Origin: Inmirania thermothiophila
GTDB taxonomy: Bacteria > Pseudomonadota > Gammaproteobacteria > DSM-100275
Assembly: GCF_003751635.1 (NCBI RefSeq)
Contig: NZ_RJVI01000002.1
Location: forward strand, 1,000,483 to 1,064,482
DNA length: 64,000 nt
Direction: 5' to 3'
Position 1 is the stretch's first letter, and each line of letters starts with the position of its first letter. Made by a program: the position numbers and the translations under genes. Under the pieces are notes generated by a model. The model was given only the letters and a program-made list of their open reading frames with translations. It was not told the origin of the DNA and made no database searches. Below, piece by piece: positions 49,864-58,111 of the stretch.

Positions 49864-50681
49864 ACGGCCCCCTTGTGCGGCGCCTGCGAGACGAAGGGCA
49901 CACCGAAGAAGGTCAGGAAGGCGAGCGCGAACACCGCCCACACCATCGCCGCCGAGAGCACGGGCCCCGGCCGCAGGGTGACGCGCGTATGCAGGGCGAA
50001 GCCGAGCGTCAGCCAGGTGAGGAACGACCACGTCTCCAGGGGGTCCCACGCCCACCAGCGCCCCCAGGCGTCCTGGGCCCAGACCGCCCCCGCCACCAGC
50101 ATCAGGCTGTCGAAGACCAGGGCCACGGCCATGAAGCGGTAGGCGAGCTCGGTGAGGGCCTCGTCGGCGGGCATGGCGGCGAGCAGCCCCCCGCGCAGCC
50201 CCGCGCGGCGGGCAAGCACCACCCCGGCGACACCCGCGGCGACGAGCAGCGTGCCCTGGAAGAGCTTGCTGAGGGCCACGTGGACGTAGAGCCAGACCGT
50301 CTCGTAGGTGGGCGGCAGCACGGTGTCGTGGGCGCCCGCCCGGATCATCCATCCCAGCATCAGGTACAGCACCGGCATCACCACCACCACCGTGGGGCGC
50401 ATCACCCGCAGCCAGGCGAAGGCGGCGGCGTAGGCGGCGGCGAAGCCCCAGACGCCGCTGGAGAGGATCTCGAACAGGCTGGTGAAGGGGCCGTGGCCGA
50501 GGCGCGCCCAGCGAAGCCCGAGGGAGAGGGTGTGCAGGGCGATGCCGGCGAGCAGCAGACCGAGCACCAGGCGCGCGGGCAGGCGCCGCAGGACGACGCC
50601 GGCGAGGCCTGCGGCCCCCGCCCCGACATAGGCGAGGACGGCGCCCCACAGGGCCTGGAACTCGAGGGCCAGCCGCGCCAT
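49860..50681 (-). CDS. ccsA: Cytochrome c maturation protein CcsA (System II)
   Basis: 273 residues, about eight helices. The haem-handling WWD motif is plain (WGRWWAWDPLETWSFLTW, about 206-223), flanked by conserved histidines (His63, His134, His231) that bind haem in this family. With ResB it forms the Ccs haem-lyase that exports haem and attaches it to CxxCH. The ATG abuts the ResB stop with no gap. Gammaproteobacteria usually use the Ccm (System I) route, so a Ccs pair inside a multihaem cluster suggests a dedicated maturation system. Confidence 0.93.
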   Translation of the reverse strand: MARLALEFQALWGAVLAYVGAGAAGLAGVVLRRLPARLVLGLLLAGIALHTLSLGLRWARLGHGPFTSLFEILSSGVWGFAAAYAAAFAWLRVMRPTVVVVMPVLYLMLGWMIRAGAHDTVLPPTYETVWLYVHVALSKLFQGTLLVAAGVAGVVLARRAGLRGGLLAAMPADEALTELAYRFMAVALVFDSLMLVAGAVWAQDAWGRWWAWDPLETWSFLTWLTLGFALHTRVTLRPGPVLSAAMVWAVFALAFLTFFGVPFVSQAPHKGAV

Positions 50682-51731
50682 TCAGGCCTCCCGCCAAGGG
50701 TGGCGGCGGAAGCGGGCGAGGTAGTGCCAGCCGAGGGCCGCCGCCCCCACCACCGCCGCGGCCACCAGCCACGGCAGGGTGGGATCGTAGAAGACCTGGT
50801 AGCCCATCCAGGTGCGAAGCCCCTGGAAGACCAGCACCCCGTCGGGCAGGCGCACGGACTCGCCCGGCGCGAGCTCGCGGCGCATCTCGCCCACCCGCAC
50901 CACGAGACGGTAGCGGGCCGGCGGGGCGAAGCGGGCCGGCCGGTCGGGCGGCAGGACCTCGCCGTCGATGCGCAGCTGCACCCAGACCTCGGTGCGCGAG
51001 CCCGGCGGCCGCCAGGTGTTGGCCTGGCGGTACTCGTTGAGGGGATAGGCGGGCAGGTGCACCGTGCCCGCCACCGGCGGCCCGGCGTCGGGCCGCCACA
51101 CGAAGGCCGGCGCGAAGCCCTTGTTGAAGGTGGTGTAGAAGCGGTAGCCGGCGACGATGAGGGGGCGGTGGTCTCCGATCACCAGCACCTCCTCCCGCCC
51201 GTCCGGGTGCCACACGCGCACCCGGTTGAAGGTCTCGCGCCGCTGCCGCCCGGGGGCGTACTCGATGGTGAAGCCCTCGTTGGCGAAGCGCACGCGGTCG
51301 AGCCGCCAGGGATGCAGCGGCCCCGCCTCATGACCGTCCAGCTCGCCCGCGAAGACCTCCCCCGAGGAGAGCTCCACCCGGCCCTTGAGGTAGGTGAGCC
51401 GCCCCGCCGCCACGAGGCCCACCACCGCCAGCAGCGCGAGGTGGAAGACCAGCAGCGCCGGGTGGCGTCGGAAGGCGGGGTGGGTGGCGACGGCGGCGCC
51501 GAGATTGAGGGCGAGCAGCGCCAGCGGCCCCACCAGCGGCCAGGTGGCGGAACCGCCGGCGGCGGAGCCGAAGCGGTAGGCCCAGATCACGCCCACCGCG
51601 AGCAGCACCAGCACCGCCAAGGTCAGCCGCAGCGAGGCCAGCCGCCGCAGCGCCCGCCAGCCCCGCCCGGCCGGCGCGCCCGCAGCAGGCCCAAGCCAGC
51701 CCCGCTCGAGGGATGCGCGTGCAGCGGCCAT
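50682..51731 (-). CDS. resB: Cytochrome c maturation protein ResB (System II)
   Basis: 349 residues. N-terminal helices (SLRLTLAVLVLLAVGVIWAYRFG, PLALLALNLGAAVATHPAF, LLVFHLALLAVVGLVAAGRL), a large periplasmic domain (about 125-310), and a final helix near the C-terminus preceded by VFQGLRTWMGYQVFYDP, which is characteristic of ResB. Partner of CcsA. ATG 51731 lies four bases after the 11-haem gene stop and is my choice; GTG 51764, overlapping that gene, would add 11 residues. Confidence 0.9.
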   Translation of the reverse strand: MAAARASLERGWLGPAAGAPAGRGWRALRRLASLRLTLAVLVLLAVGVIWAYRFGSAAGGSATWPLVGPLALLALNLGAAVATHPAFRRHPALLVFHLALLAVVGLVAAGRLTYLKGRVELSSGEVFAGELDGHEAGPLHPWRLDRVRFANEGFTIEYAPGRQRRETFNRVRVWHPDGREEVLVIGDHRPLIVAGYRFYTTFNKGFAPAFVWRPDAGPPVAGTVHLPAYPLNEYRQANTWRPPGSRTEVWVQLRIDGEVLPPDRPARFAPPARYRLVVRVGEMRRELAPGESVRLPDGVLVFQGLRTWMGYQVFYDPTLPWLVAAAVVGAAALGWHYLARFRRHPWREA

Positions 51732-51735
51732 CGCG

Positions 51736-54258
51736 TCAGGGGGGGTTGTCGCAGGCCGTGTCACGCATCCAGTCCCGCCCCTTTACGCCGCTTCGCGAAC
51801 CGCAGCTGGTCTCGGACCAGCTCCCGCTGGGGGCGAAGTTCACCACCTTGAGGAAGGCGTTGAGGTAGTAGGGCGGCATGGTGAAGCCCGAGTTCTTCCC
51901 GTTGCAGCCGGAGGAGCCCGGCGGCCGGTTGCCCGTCCCCCAGCCGTCGTTGCCGGTGCAGACCTCGGTCCCCTTGGGCAGCCCCGCCTCGGGGCCGACG
52001 TCGTTGAGGTTCACCAGCAGCGCCTTGTTCTTCCAGCCGTGGGGCACGGCGATGTGGCACCAGGTGCAACGCATCCTGCCGATCTTATCGGCGTGATAGG
52101 AGTGGAGGTCGCCCCTGCCGCCGCCGTAGAAGCCCGTGCGCCCGCCCCCGTCGCGGGGGTAGGTCTGGAAATCGTGGCACTTGAAGCAGAGGTCGTCGCC
52201 CTGCCCGCTGCCCGTGCCGCTGTCCCAGTCGCCCTTGAGGATGAAGTTCTTGCTCGAGCCGTGCGGGCCCCAGGGATTGCCGTCCTCGCCACCGCTGGGG
52301 ACGGCGGTGCCGTTTGCGGTGGCCGAGCCGTGGCAGTCGGTGCAGTACATGGTCTGGTTGCCCACGTCGTTGTCGAAGGGCTCGAGCCAGTTGCTGGCGT
52401 CGGCGTTGCGGATCGCGGCGGTGCGGCCCGTGGGCCCCATCACGGGGTGCCAGGAGCGGTGGTTGTTGGTGTCGTAGAGGGGCGAGGCCCCGCCCTCGGC
52501 GCCGAGATTCTGGCCCTCGCCGCGATGGGCCACCGGGGCCTGGAACTCCATGGCCTGGTTGGTGTAGTGGGTCAGGCCGTTGGTGCCCGAGGGCGTGCCG
52601 CCGCCGAAGCTGCCGAGGGCCGGGCGGGTGGTGCTGGCGTCGGGGCCGCCGTCGTCGTCGTAGCCGTAGTTGGAGTGGCACTTGAGGCAGATCTGGTACT
52701 CGCGGGTGACGTAGGGGGCGCTCACCGCCGTCGAGCCGCCGATGGGGGGCACCCCCTTCTTGACCTCGAACCCGGTCGGAATCCCCGGCGGACCGAACTC
52801 CTCCGAGGCGTAGATGGGCTCCACCCCCCAGGCCCCGCGCAGGACGCCGGAGGCGAGGTTGGTGTGCAGGGTGCCGGTGGTGTGCTCGTGGGTGCCCGCC
52901 GCCGCCGGCACCGCCGGGTCGTCGTTGAAGCGGCGCGTCTTGGTCACCCGGTGGGGGTTGTGGCAGTCGGTGCACTCGGCGTGGCGGTTGGTGAGGTTGC
53001 CCTTGCCGAGCTTGGCCTGGGCCTCGGTGAAGTCCTTGTCCTCGATGTCGTGCACCTCGGTGCCCGCCGGCTGGTCGGCGTTGGTGATGGGCATGTGCCG
53101 GGCGAGGCGGAAGTCGTCCTCGATGTTCGGGACCTGGGTGGGGGCACCGCCGCCGTCGGCCGTAAGGATCGACTCGGTGGCGTTGGTGTGGCACTGGTAG
53201 CAGGTCTCCTCGATGGCCGGGTTGCCGCCGGACTTGGGGCTGGCGGTGCTGTCCGTGCCCTCCCGCGTCAGGCGCCGCGCCCCCTGCACCGTGTGCGGAT
53301 CGTGACAGTTGAGGCAGCCCGCCTCCCAGACCTGGATCCCGCTCGGAAACTCGCGCAGCGCCGCCTCCGTGTCCTTGTAGCGCTCGTCGGCGACGCCGGG
53401 GTGGGCGTGGGCCGACAGGCCCCAGAGGTCACCCGCCTTGTCGTGGCAGGCGAGGCAGACGATGTCGTTGTTGAGGTCGAAGCCGCCGCTCGGCGCCCCC
53501 ACCTTCTGGAAGCGGTTCAGACGCAGGAACTTGATGTTCTCCGTGGGGTCGGTGGAGCGCACGTGCGGATCGTGGCAGCTCGCGCACTGCACCTGCGCCT
53601 CGCCCGCGGGCCCGGTGGGCTCCAGCGGCACCGCCGGGTGCACCCCCGGGCCGCGCAGCCCGATGTGGCTCGCCGTGGCCGGGTCGCGAAGCTCGCCGTC
53701 GCCGGCGGCCAGGGCCGAGTCGTAGGTGAACGAGATGGGATGGTCGTTGGTGAGGTCCGTGCCCAGGTTGCGCGTGAAGCCGGTCTGGGTGCCCTGCCCC
53801 GCCGGCATCTCGCCGCCCGCACCCACACCCTGCATGGTGATGGGCTGCTGGTTCGAGGGCCCGCCCTGTCCCTCCAGCACGTTGACCATGCCGATGGCCA
53901 GGGTGCCGTCGTGGCAGGACAGGCACAGCTTCGAGCTCCCCCCCGGCTGGTTGACGCTGGCGTCCATGGAGTCGGAGCCGTAGGTGGTGTAGGTGGCGCT
54001 GGAGAGCTTGCGGTTCCAGAGCGGCGCCTTGGCCTGGGTGGCCCCGTGGGGGGTGTGGCAGAAGACGCAGATCTCGGTGGTCTCGCCGGCGGCGGCGCGC
54101 ACCGTGTTGGACGAGGCGGCCGAGAGGTTGTGCTTGGTGCTGGCGATGTCGTTGACCCGGTTGGGCAGGTTCTCGTGGGCCGCCCAGGCCGCCGGCGCGA
54201 GCCCCGCCAGGACGATGCACGCCACCCACTGCAGCAACGGTCCACCCACGGCACTCAC
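51736..54258 (-). CDS. Undecahaem c-type cytochrome
   Basis: 840 residues. Signal peptide (1-26, AWA-AHE), then eleven CxxCH sites beginning at Cys 64, 112, 225, 268, 315, 353, 429, 524, 639, 691 and 731. The first 280 residues repeat the plan of the tetrahaem protein at 61500: TKHN, CVFCHTPHG, CLSCHDGT, NDHPI, CASCHDPH, FLR, CLACH. Four extra cysteines (767, 785, 819, 836) in the haem-free C-terminus may form disulfides. No lipobox or membrane anchor. Probably periplasmic or exported to the surface. GTG start overlaps the NHL gene stop (GTGA). Confidence 0.93.
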   Translation of the reverse strand: MSAVGGPLLQWVACIVLAGLAPAAWAAHENLPNRVNDIASTKHNLSAASSNTVRAAAGETTEICVFCHTPHGATQAKAPLWNRKLSSATYTTYGSDSMDASVNQPGGSSKLCLSCHDGTLAIGMVNVLEGQGGPSNQQPITMQGVGAGGEMPAGQGTQTGFTRNLGTDLTNDHPISFTYDSALAAGDGELRDPATASHIGLRGPGVHPAVPLEPTGPAGEAQVQCASCHDPHVRSTDPTENIKFLRLNRFQKVGAPSGGFDLNNDIVCLACHDKAGDLWGLSAHAHPGVADERYKDTEAALREFPSGIQVWEAGCLNCHDPHTVQGARRLTREGTDSTASPKSGGNPAIEETCYQCHTNATESILTADGGGAPTQVPNIEDDFRLARHMPITNADQPAGTEVHDIEDKDFTEAQAKLGKGNLTNRHAECTDCHNPHRVTKTRRFNDDPAVPAAAGTHEHTTGTLHTNLASGVLRGAWGVEPIYASEEFGPPGIPTGFEVKKGVPPIGGSTAVSAPYVTREYQICLKCHSNYGYDDDGGPDASTTRPALGSFGGGTPSGTNGLTHYTNQAMEFQAPVAHRGEGQNLGAEGGASPLYDTNNHRSWHPVMGPTGRTAAIRNADASNWLEPFDNDVGNQTMYCTDCHGSATANGTAVPSGGEDGNPWGPHGSSKNFILKGDWDSGTGSGQGDDLCFKCHDFQTYPRDGGGRTGFYGGGRGDLHSYHADKIGRMRCTWCHIAVPHGWKNKALLVNLNDVGPEAGLPKGTEVCTGNDGWGTGNRPPGSSGCNGKNSGFTMPPYYLNAFLKVVNFAPSGSWSETSCGSRSGVKGRDWMRDTACDNPP

Positions 54259-55328
54259 TCCCCCAGGAACTGTAGCATCACCACCCTGCCGTTGAACATA
54301 TCGGCAATGTAGATGCGATTCTGAGGATCGATCCACAGTCCCGCCGGCAGGTAGAAGCGGCCCGGCGCCGAGCCGGTACCGCCGATCACCAGCAGCAGAC
54401 GCCACTGCGCGTCGAAGACCAGGAGCCGGTCATAGTACGACTCCACGACGTAGATGCGACCCTCATCGTCCACCGCGACCCCCTTGGGCCGGACGAGGCT
54501 GCCGAGCACCAGGCCGCGCTCGCCGTGGACGGCGAGCGGACGTCCCTCCGGGTCGAGGATCTCGATGCGCGCGTTCATGGTGTCGGCGACATAGAGCCGG
54601 TCGCCGCGGAAGGCGAGGTGGGTCGGGAAGTTGAACCGGCCCGGCGCGGTCCCGCGCTCGCCGATCACCGCCTCCAGCCGCCCCTCGGCGTCGAAGAGCT
54701 TGATGTCGTGGGCGTGGGTGTCGGCGACGTAGAGCCGCCGGCGCTTCGGGTCCCAGGCCACGCCGGTGGGCCGCACCAGGACCCCGCGGCCCCACGGCGC
54801 CCCCGGACGACCCTCGGCGTCGAGGCGCGCGACGACGCCGAGCTCGGCGTCGGCGACGAAGACCGTGCCGTCCGCGGCCACGGCGAGCTGCGCCGGGGCC
54901 TCGAAGGGCTCGGTCGGCGTCGCCTGCCGCCACAGCGCCAAAGACGCCGCCGCCGGGTCGAAGACCCACACCCCCTGGCGGCTCATGTCCGAGACCAGGA
55001 TCCGCCCCGCGGCGTCGGTGGCCACTGCCACCGGTCGCTGCAGCACCCGCGGCTGCCGCCGCCCGCCCCCGAGCCCCACGAGCCAGCGCAGGAGACGGGC
55101 GGCGCCCGACCGCGTCCGCGTCGCCGGGTCCGGCACCAAATTGTCCTCGCCCGTGAGCGCGCCGGCATAGAGGAAGCGCGGCACCTCCGGCGGCGGCGGC
55201 CACACCGGACGCTCCGCCGGGGCGAGGTCCTCGACGCCGTAGCGCATGACTTGACGGGTCTCGGCGCAGCCTGCGAGCAGGCCCGCGAGCAGGACCCAGA
55301 GCGGCCAGCGTGTCAGGGACCGCGCCAT
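54255..55328 (-). CDS. NHL-repeat beta-propeller lipoprotein 1
   Basis: 357 residues. Lipobox LLAGC (lipid on Cys21), then about six NHL repeats: RPVAVATDAAGRILVSD, APAQLAVAADGTVFVAD, RPTGVAWDPKRRRLYVAD, FPTHLAFRGDRLYVAD, RPKGVAVDDEGRIYVVES and LPAGLWIDPQNRIYIAD. NHL propellers are protein-binding scaffolds, and they accompany multihaem cytochrome clusters in metal-reducing bacteria. Overlaps both neighbours (16 bases with NHL 2, GTGA with the 11-haem gene). Confidence 0.88.
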   Translation of the reverse strand: MARSLTRWPLWVLLAGLLAGCAETRQVMRYGVEDLAPAERPVWPPPPEVPRFLYAGALTGEDNLVPDPATRTRSGAARLLRWLVGLGGGRRQPRVLQRPVAVATDAAGRILVSDMSRQGVWVFDPAAASLALWRQATPTEPFEAPAQLAVAADGTVFVADAELGVVARLDAEGRPGAPWGRGVLVRPTGVAWDPKRRRLYVADTHAHDIKLFDAEGRLEAVIGERGTAPGRFNFPTHLAFRGDRLYVADTMNARIEILDPEGRPLAVHGERGLVLGSLVRPKGVAVDDEGRIYVVESYYDRLLVFDAQWRLLLVIGGTGSAPGRFYLPAGLWIDPQNRIYIADMFNGRVVMLQFLGE

Positions 55329-56170
55329 TGCAGGAGTACCACCTCGCCCTCCAGGGGCCGTGCCGCCACCAGGACCATGCCCGAGAACCAGAGGTCGCGC
55401 ACGCCGGTGAGGGCCGGCACCGGCAGCCGCCGCCGGCCCGGCTCCTGCTCCGCCAGGTGCAGTGCCCCGTCGCGCCCGGCCACCGCCAGCCACCCGCCCG
55501 GCAGCGCCGCGAAGGCCACCGGATCCGGCACCCGCCCGGGTCCGAGCACCGTCTCCCAGCCCCCGTCGGGGCCGGCCCGGAGCACCGCGCCGCGCCGCCC
55601 GTCGAGGACCAGGAGCCGGCCCTGGCCGTCCAGCGCCAGCGCCGTCGGCGCCGCACCGGGAGGCAGCTCGCGGGTCTCGAGCAGCATCCCGAGGGCGTCG
55701 AAGCGGCCGATGCGGGCGAAGGCGCCGTCGGCCACCCACACGCGCCGCCCCGCCCCTTCCACCGCCACCGCCACCGGCCGCGGCAGCTCCGCGGGGGCCG
55801 AGTAGACCCGCTCCACGCGCCCGCGGCGGTCGATCCTGCGCACCCGCGAGCGCGTCGGCTCGGCGAGATACAGCGTCTCGCTCCCCGTGTACCAGAGATC
55901 GGTCACCGGCACGAGGTCCGGCACCTTCACCACCTCCGCCTCGCTGCGGAACGGGTCGAGGGCGACGATGCGGCGGCTGCGCGCATCGTAGGCGAAGACC
56001 GCGCTCAGGTTCCCGGCCGCCTCCGTGGGATAGCGCAGCCCCAGGCGCACGGCGTCGGCGCCGCCGAAGGTGGCCAGCGGCACGAGCGGCCCGCCCCCGG
56101 CCCCGGCCCCCCCCACGCCGGCGCAGCCCGCGAGCAGCGTACCGGCGAGCACCAGCGCCGCCGCGCGCAC
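55313..56170 (-). CDS. NHL-like beta-propeller lipoprotein 2
   Basis: 285 residues. Lipobox LLAGC (lipid on Cys16) and a propeller with weaker repeats than its neighbour (VFAYDARSRRIVALDPF, LWYTGSETLYLAEPTRSRVRRIDRRG, RPVAVAVEGAGRRVWVADG, LALDGQGRLLVLDGRRGAV). Probably a diverged paralogue. GTG 56170 lies seven bases after the upstream cytochrome stop; it is the first start that gives a proper signal sequence. Function inferred only from context. Confidence 0.78.
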   Translation of the reverse strand: MRAAALVLAGTLLAGCAGVGGAGAGGGPLVPLATFGGADAVRLGLRYPTEAAGNLSAVFAYDARSRRIVALDPFRSEAEVVKVPDLVPVTDLWYTGSETLYLAEPTRSRVRRIDRRGRVERVYSAPAELPRPVAVAVEGAGRRVWVADGAFARIGRFDALGMLLETRELPPGAAPTALALDGQGRLLVLDGRRGAVLRAGPDGGWETVLGPGRVPDPVAFAALPGGWLAVAGRDGALHLAEQEPGRRRLPVPALTGVRDLWFSGMVLVAARPLEGEVVLLQWRGP

Positions 56171-56177
56171 ACGCCGT

Positions 56178-56558
56178 TCAGTACCGGCCGGGACCCGAGG
56201 TCTGGTGTCCACCGCGCACCCCGCTCTTGAGCCCCGGCCTGCCCGAGTGGCAGAGGAAGCAGTTCTCCGGACTCCAGGCGATCTCCCCGTTATGGCAGGC
56301 ACCGCAGAACCTCCCCTCCGCGATCGCGGCCATGGTGATGTCGTTGGCCCCCGCCCGCATCTCGAAGCCGAGCTCCAGGTGGCAGACCCGGCAACGGAAG
56401 CGGATGCGGTGGAACCAGTGCGGGAAGATGACCGGCGGCATCCCCTCCTTCTCCGCCCGCCGGTTGATGACGACGTCGGCGTACTCCGCCTGCGCCGGCA
56501 CCGCCGCGAGCGCCGCGAGCGCCACGGCCACGGCCGCCCCGCGGCGCAGCGCCCTCAC
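56178..56558 (-). CDS. Trihaem c7-type cytochrome, short form (A2)
   Basis: 126 residues. Signal peptide (1-24, AQA-EYA) and three haem sites at Cys56, Cys85 and Cys100 with FPHWFH before the first. This is the c(7)-type trihaem domain found in outer-membrane electron conduits. Very close to the protein at 58112 (shared VIFPHWFHRIRFRC, GNEINM-like, CGACHNGEIAWSPENC, LCHSG). GTG 56558 overlaps the stop of the next gene upstream (GTGA); an ATG at 56579 would lengthen it by seven residues. Periplasmic. Confidence 0.9.
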   Translation of the reverse strand: MRALRRGAAVAVALAALAAVPAQAEYADVVINRRAEKEGMPPVIFPHWFHRIRFRCRVCHLELGFEMRAGANDITMAAIAEGRFCGACHNGEIAWSPENCFLCHSGRPGLKSGVRGGHQTSGPGRY

Positions 56559-57166
56559 CGCCCCACCATGCGCAGCCATTTCTCCTTGTCCATCCCGGGC
56601 TTCCACTGCGGCCCCGGCTCGCCCTTGAACTCCGACCGCTTGACGCTGTGGCAGCGGCTGCATTCCGTGAGCGGAAAGGCCACGGCGCCGTGGCAGCGCC
56701 CGCAGTACTCGCCCATGAGCACCGCGAACATGCCGAGCTGGGGATTGCCCCCGTACTTCGGCACGAAGATCTTCGGATGGCAGTTCTTGCAGTCCAGCCA
56801 CTGCGTGTGCGGCTTGTGCGGAAAGCGCACCATGTGCATGGAGGCGGTTTCCGGAAGGACGATGTCGAGATCCAGCACCGGCATCTCGAAGTCCGGGTCG
56901 CGCAGCGAGGGCAGCGGGTCGATGTGGCCCTCCTCGAGGGCGCGCACCCAGCGCACCTGGTTGCCGGCGTAGTCCTCCGGCAGCTTGGACAGCGCCTCGG
57001 CGGGCTCCTGCAGCACGCCGATGGCGGGGCTTGCGGGATCGTGGATCCCGTCCCGGGCGAGGGGGGGCCAGTAGCGGGCGATGGCGGCGAGCGCCCCAGC
57101 CGCGGCGGCGGCGATGACCGCCGCCGCGGCGTACCGCAGGATCCGGCGTGGGGCGGGCGCGCTCAC
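56555..57166 (-). CDS. Trihaem c7-type cytochrome, membrane-anchored (B2)
   Basis: 203 residues. An uncleaved-looking N-terminal helix (13-30), a conserved DGIHDP - LP - WVRALE-G-IDP - LDLDIV segment (39-105), then a c7 domain: FPHKPHTQWLDCKNCHPKIF, CGRCHG, CSRCHS (haems at Cys126, 155, 169). Paralogue of the C-terminal part of the protein at 57180. It could carry electrons from the inner membrane into the periplasm. GTG start at 57166. Confidence 0.9.
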   Translation of the reverse strand: MSAPAPRRILRYAAAAVIAAAAAGALAAIARYWPPLARDGIHDPASPAIGVLQEPAEALSKLPEDYAGNQVRWVRALEEGHIDPLPSLRDPDFEMPVLDLDIVLPETASMHMVRFPHKPHTQWLDCKNCHPKIFVPKYGGNPQLGMFAVLMGEYCGRCHGAVAFPLTECSRCHSVKRSEFKGEPGPQWKPGMDKEKWLRMVGR

Positions 57167-57179
57167 CGCCGCCGCCCCC

Positions 57180-58097
57180 TCACTGGGTGGTCTGGGTCCG
57201 CTGCAGGGTCATGGGCTTCTTCTTCGAGTGGCACTTGCGGCAGTCCTTCACCGGGAAGGACACCTTGCCGTGGCAGGCGCCGCACTTCTGCCCCAGCAGG
57301 ATCGCCGCCATGCTGATCTGGTTCGCGCCCTTCTGCGGCACGAAGATCGCCGGGTGGCAGTTGGAGCAGTCGAGCCACTCGGTGTGCTGCTTGTGCGGAT
57401 AGACCACGTCCGGCATCGAGCCCTTGACCTCGCGCACGATGTTGAGGTCCATCACGATGGGCTGGACGTTGGGGTCGAGGCGGTCGTAGCGCGGGTTGAT
57501 GTAGCCGTCCTCGAGGGCCTTGACCCAGTCGACGCAGTTGCCCGAAGGGGCCTTCGGCAGGTCCGTGAAGGCCTCCTTCGGCGGCAGCAGGAGGTGGGTG
57601 CCGTCGTTCTCCGGATCGTGGATGCCGTCCTCGGGCGGTGGCGGGTTGCAGTCGGCCTCCTTCTCGAGGAGCCGGTTGAAGCGGTTGACCGCCGAGACCC
57701 GCGGCTTCGGCGCCGCCCTCGGTGCAGGGGCCGCCGCCGTGGCCTCCTTCGCCGCCGCGGCCTCGCCGCCGCCCGCGGCGCCCCCCTTGTCCGCCTCGGC
57801 CAGGCTCAGCATGTGATCCACCGCCGCCCTCACCTCGGCGTCGGTGAGCTTCGGGTTGCCCCCCTTGGCCGGCATCGCCTTGAAGCCCTTGAGGGCGTGC
57901 TCGTAGAGGGTCTTCCTGCCCTGCTGGAGGCGCTCCTTCCAGTCCTGGGCCTTGCCCAGGCGCGGCGCCCCGAGGACCCCGGCACGGTGGCAGCCGGCAC
58001 AGATCGTGTCCACCACCTCCTTGCCCGTGGCCGCCGCGGCCGGACCGGCAAGCCCGAGGGCGGCGACGGCGAGGACGAAAAGTCGCAGCCTGCGCAT
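57180..58097 (-). CDS. Tetrahaem cytochrome: class I c5-like domain fused to trihaem c7 domain (B1)
   Basis: 305 residues. Signal peptide (1-23), a class I cytochrome c domain with CAGCH at 33-37 and likely Met75 (FKAMPAKGG), an Ala/Lys/Pro linker (104-133), then the DGIHDPEN - WVKALEDGYINP segment and a trihaem c7 domain with haems at Cys244, 272 and 286. The c7 half is paralogous to B2 at 56555. ATG 58097 is chosen for its GGGAGGGG ribosome site; GTG 58115 overlaps the upstream stop. The fusion joins a His/Met haem to three bis-His-type haems. Confidence 0.9.
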   Translation of the reverse strand: MRRLRLFVLAVAALGLAGPAAAATGKEVVDTICAGCHRAGVLGAPRLGKAQDWKERLQQGRKTLYEHALKGFKAMPAKGGNPKLTDAEVRAAVDHMLSLAEADKGGAAGGGEAAAAKEATAAAPAPRAAPKPRVSAVNRFNRLLEKEADCNPPPPEDGIHDPENDGTHLLLPPKEAFTDLPKAPSGNCVDWVKALEDGYINPRYDRLDPNVQPIVMDLNIVREVKGSMPDVVYPHKQHTEWLDCSNCHPAIFVPQKGANQISMAAILLGQKCGACHGKVSFPVKDCRKCHSKKKPMTLQRTQTTQ

Positions 58098-58111
58098 CAG
58101 CTTCCCCTCCC

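Noticed and set aside
51736..54258. Assignment of the 11-haem protein to the UndA/MtrC group
   Set aside because: The haem count agrees with UndA, but the motif order and the tetrahaem-like N-terminus are different, and no lipobox is present.
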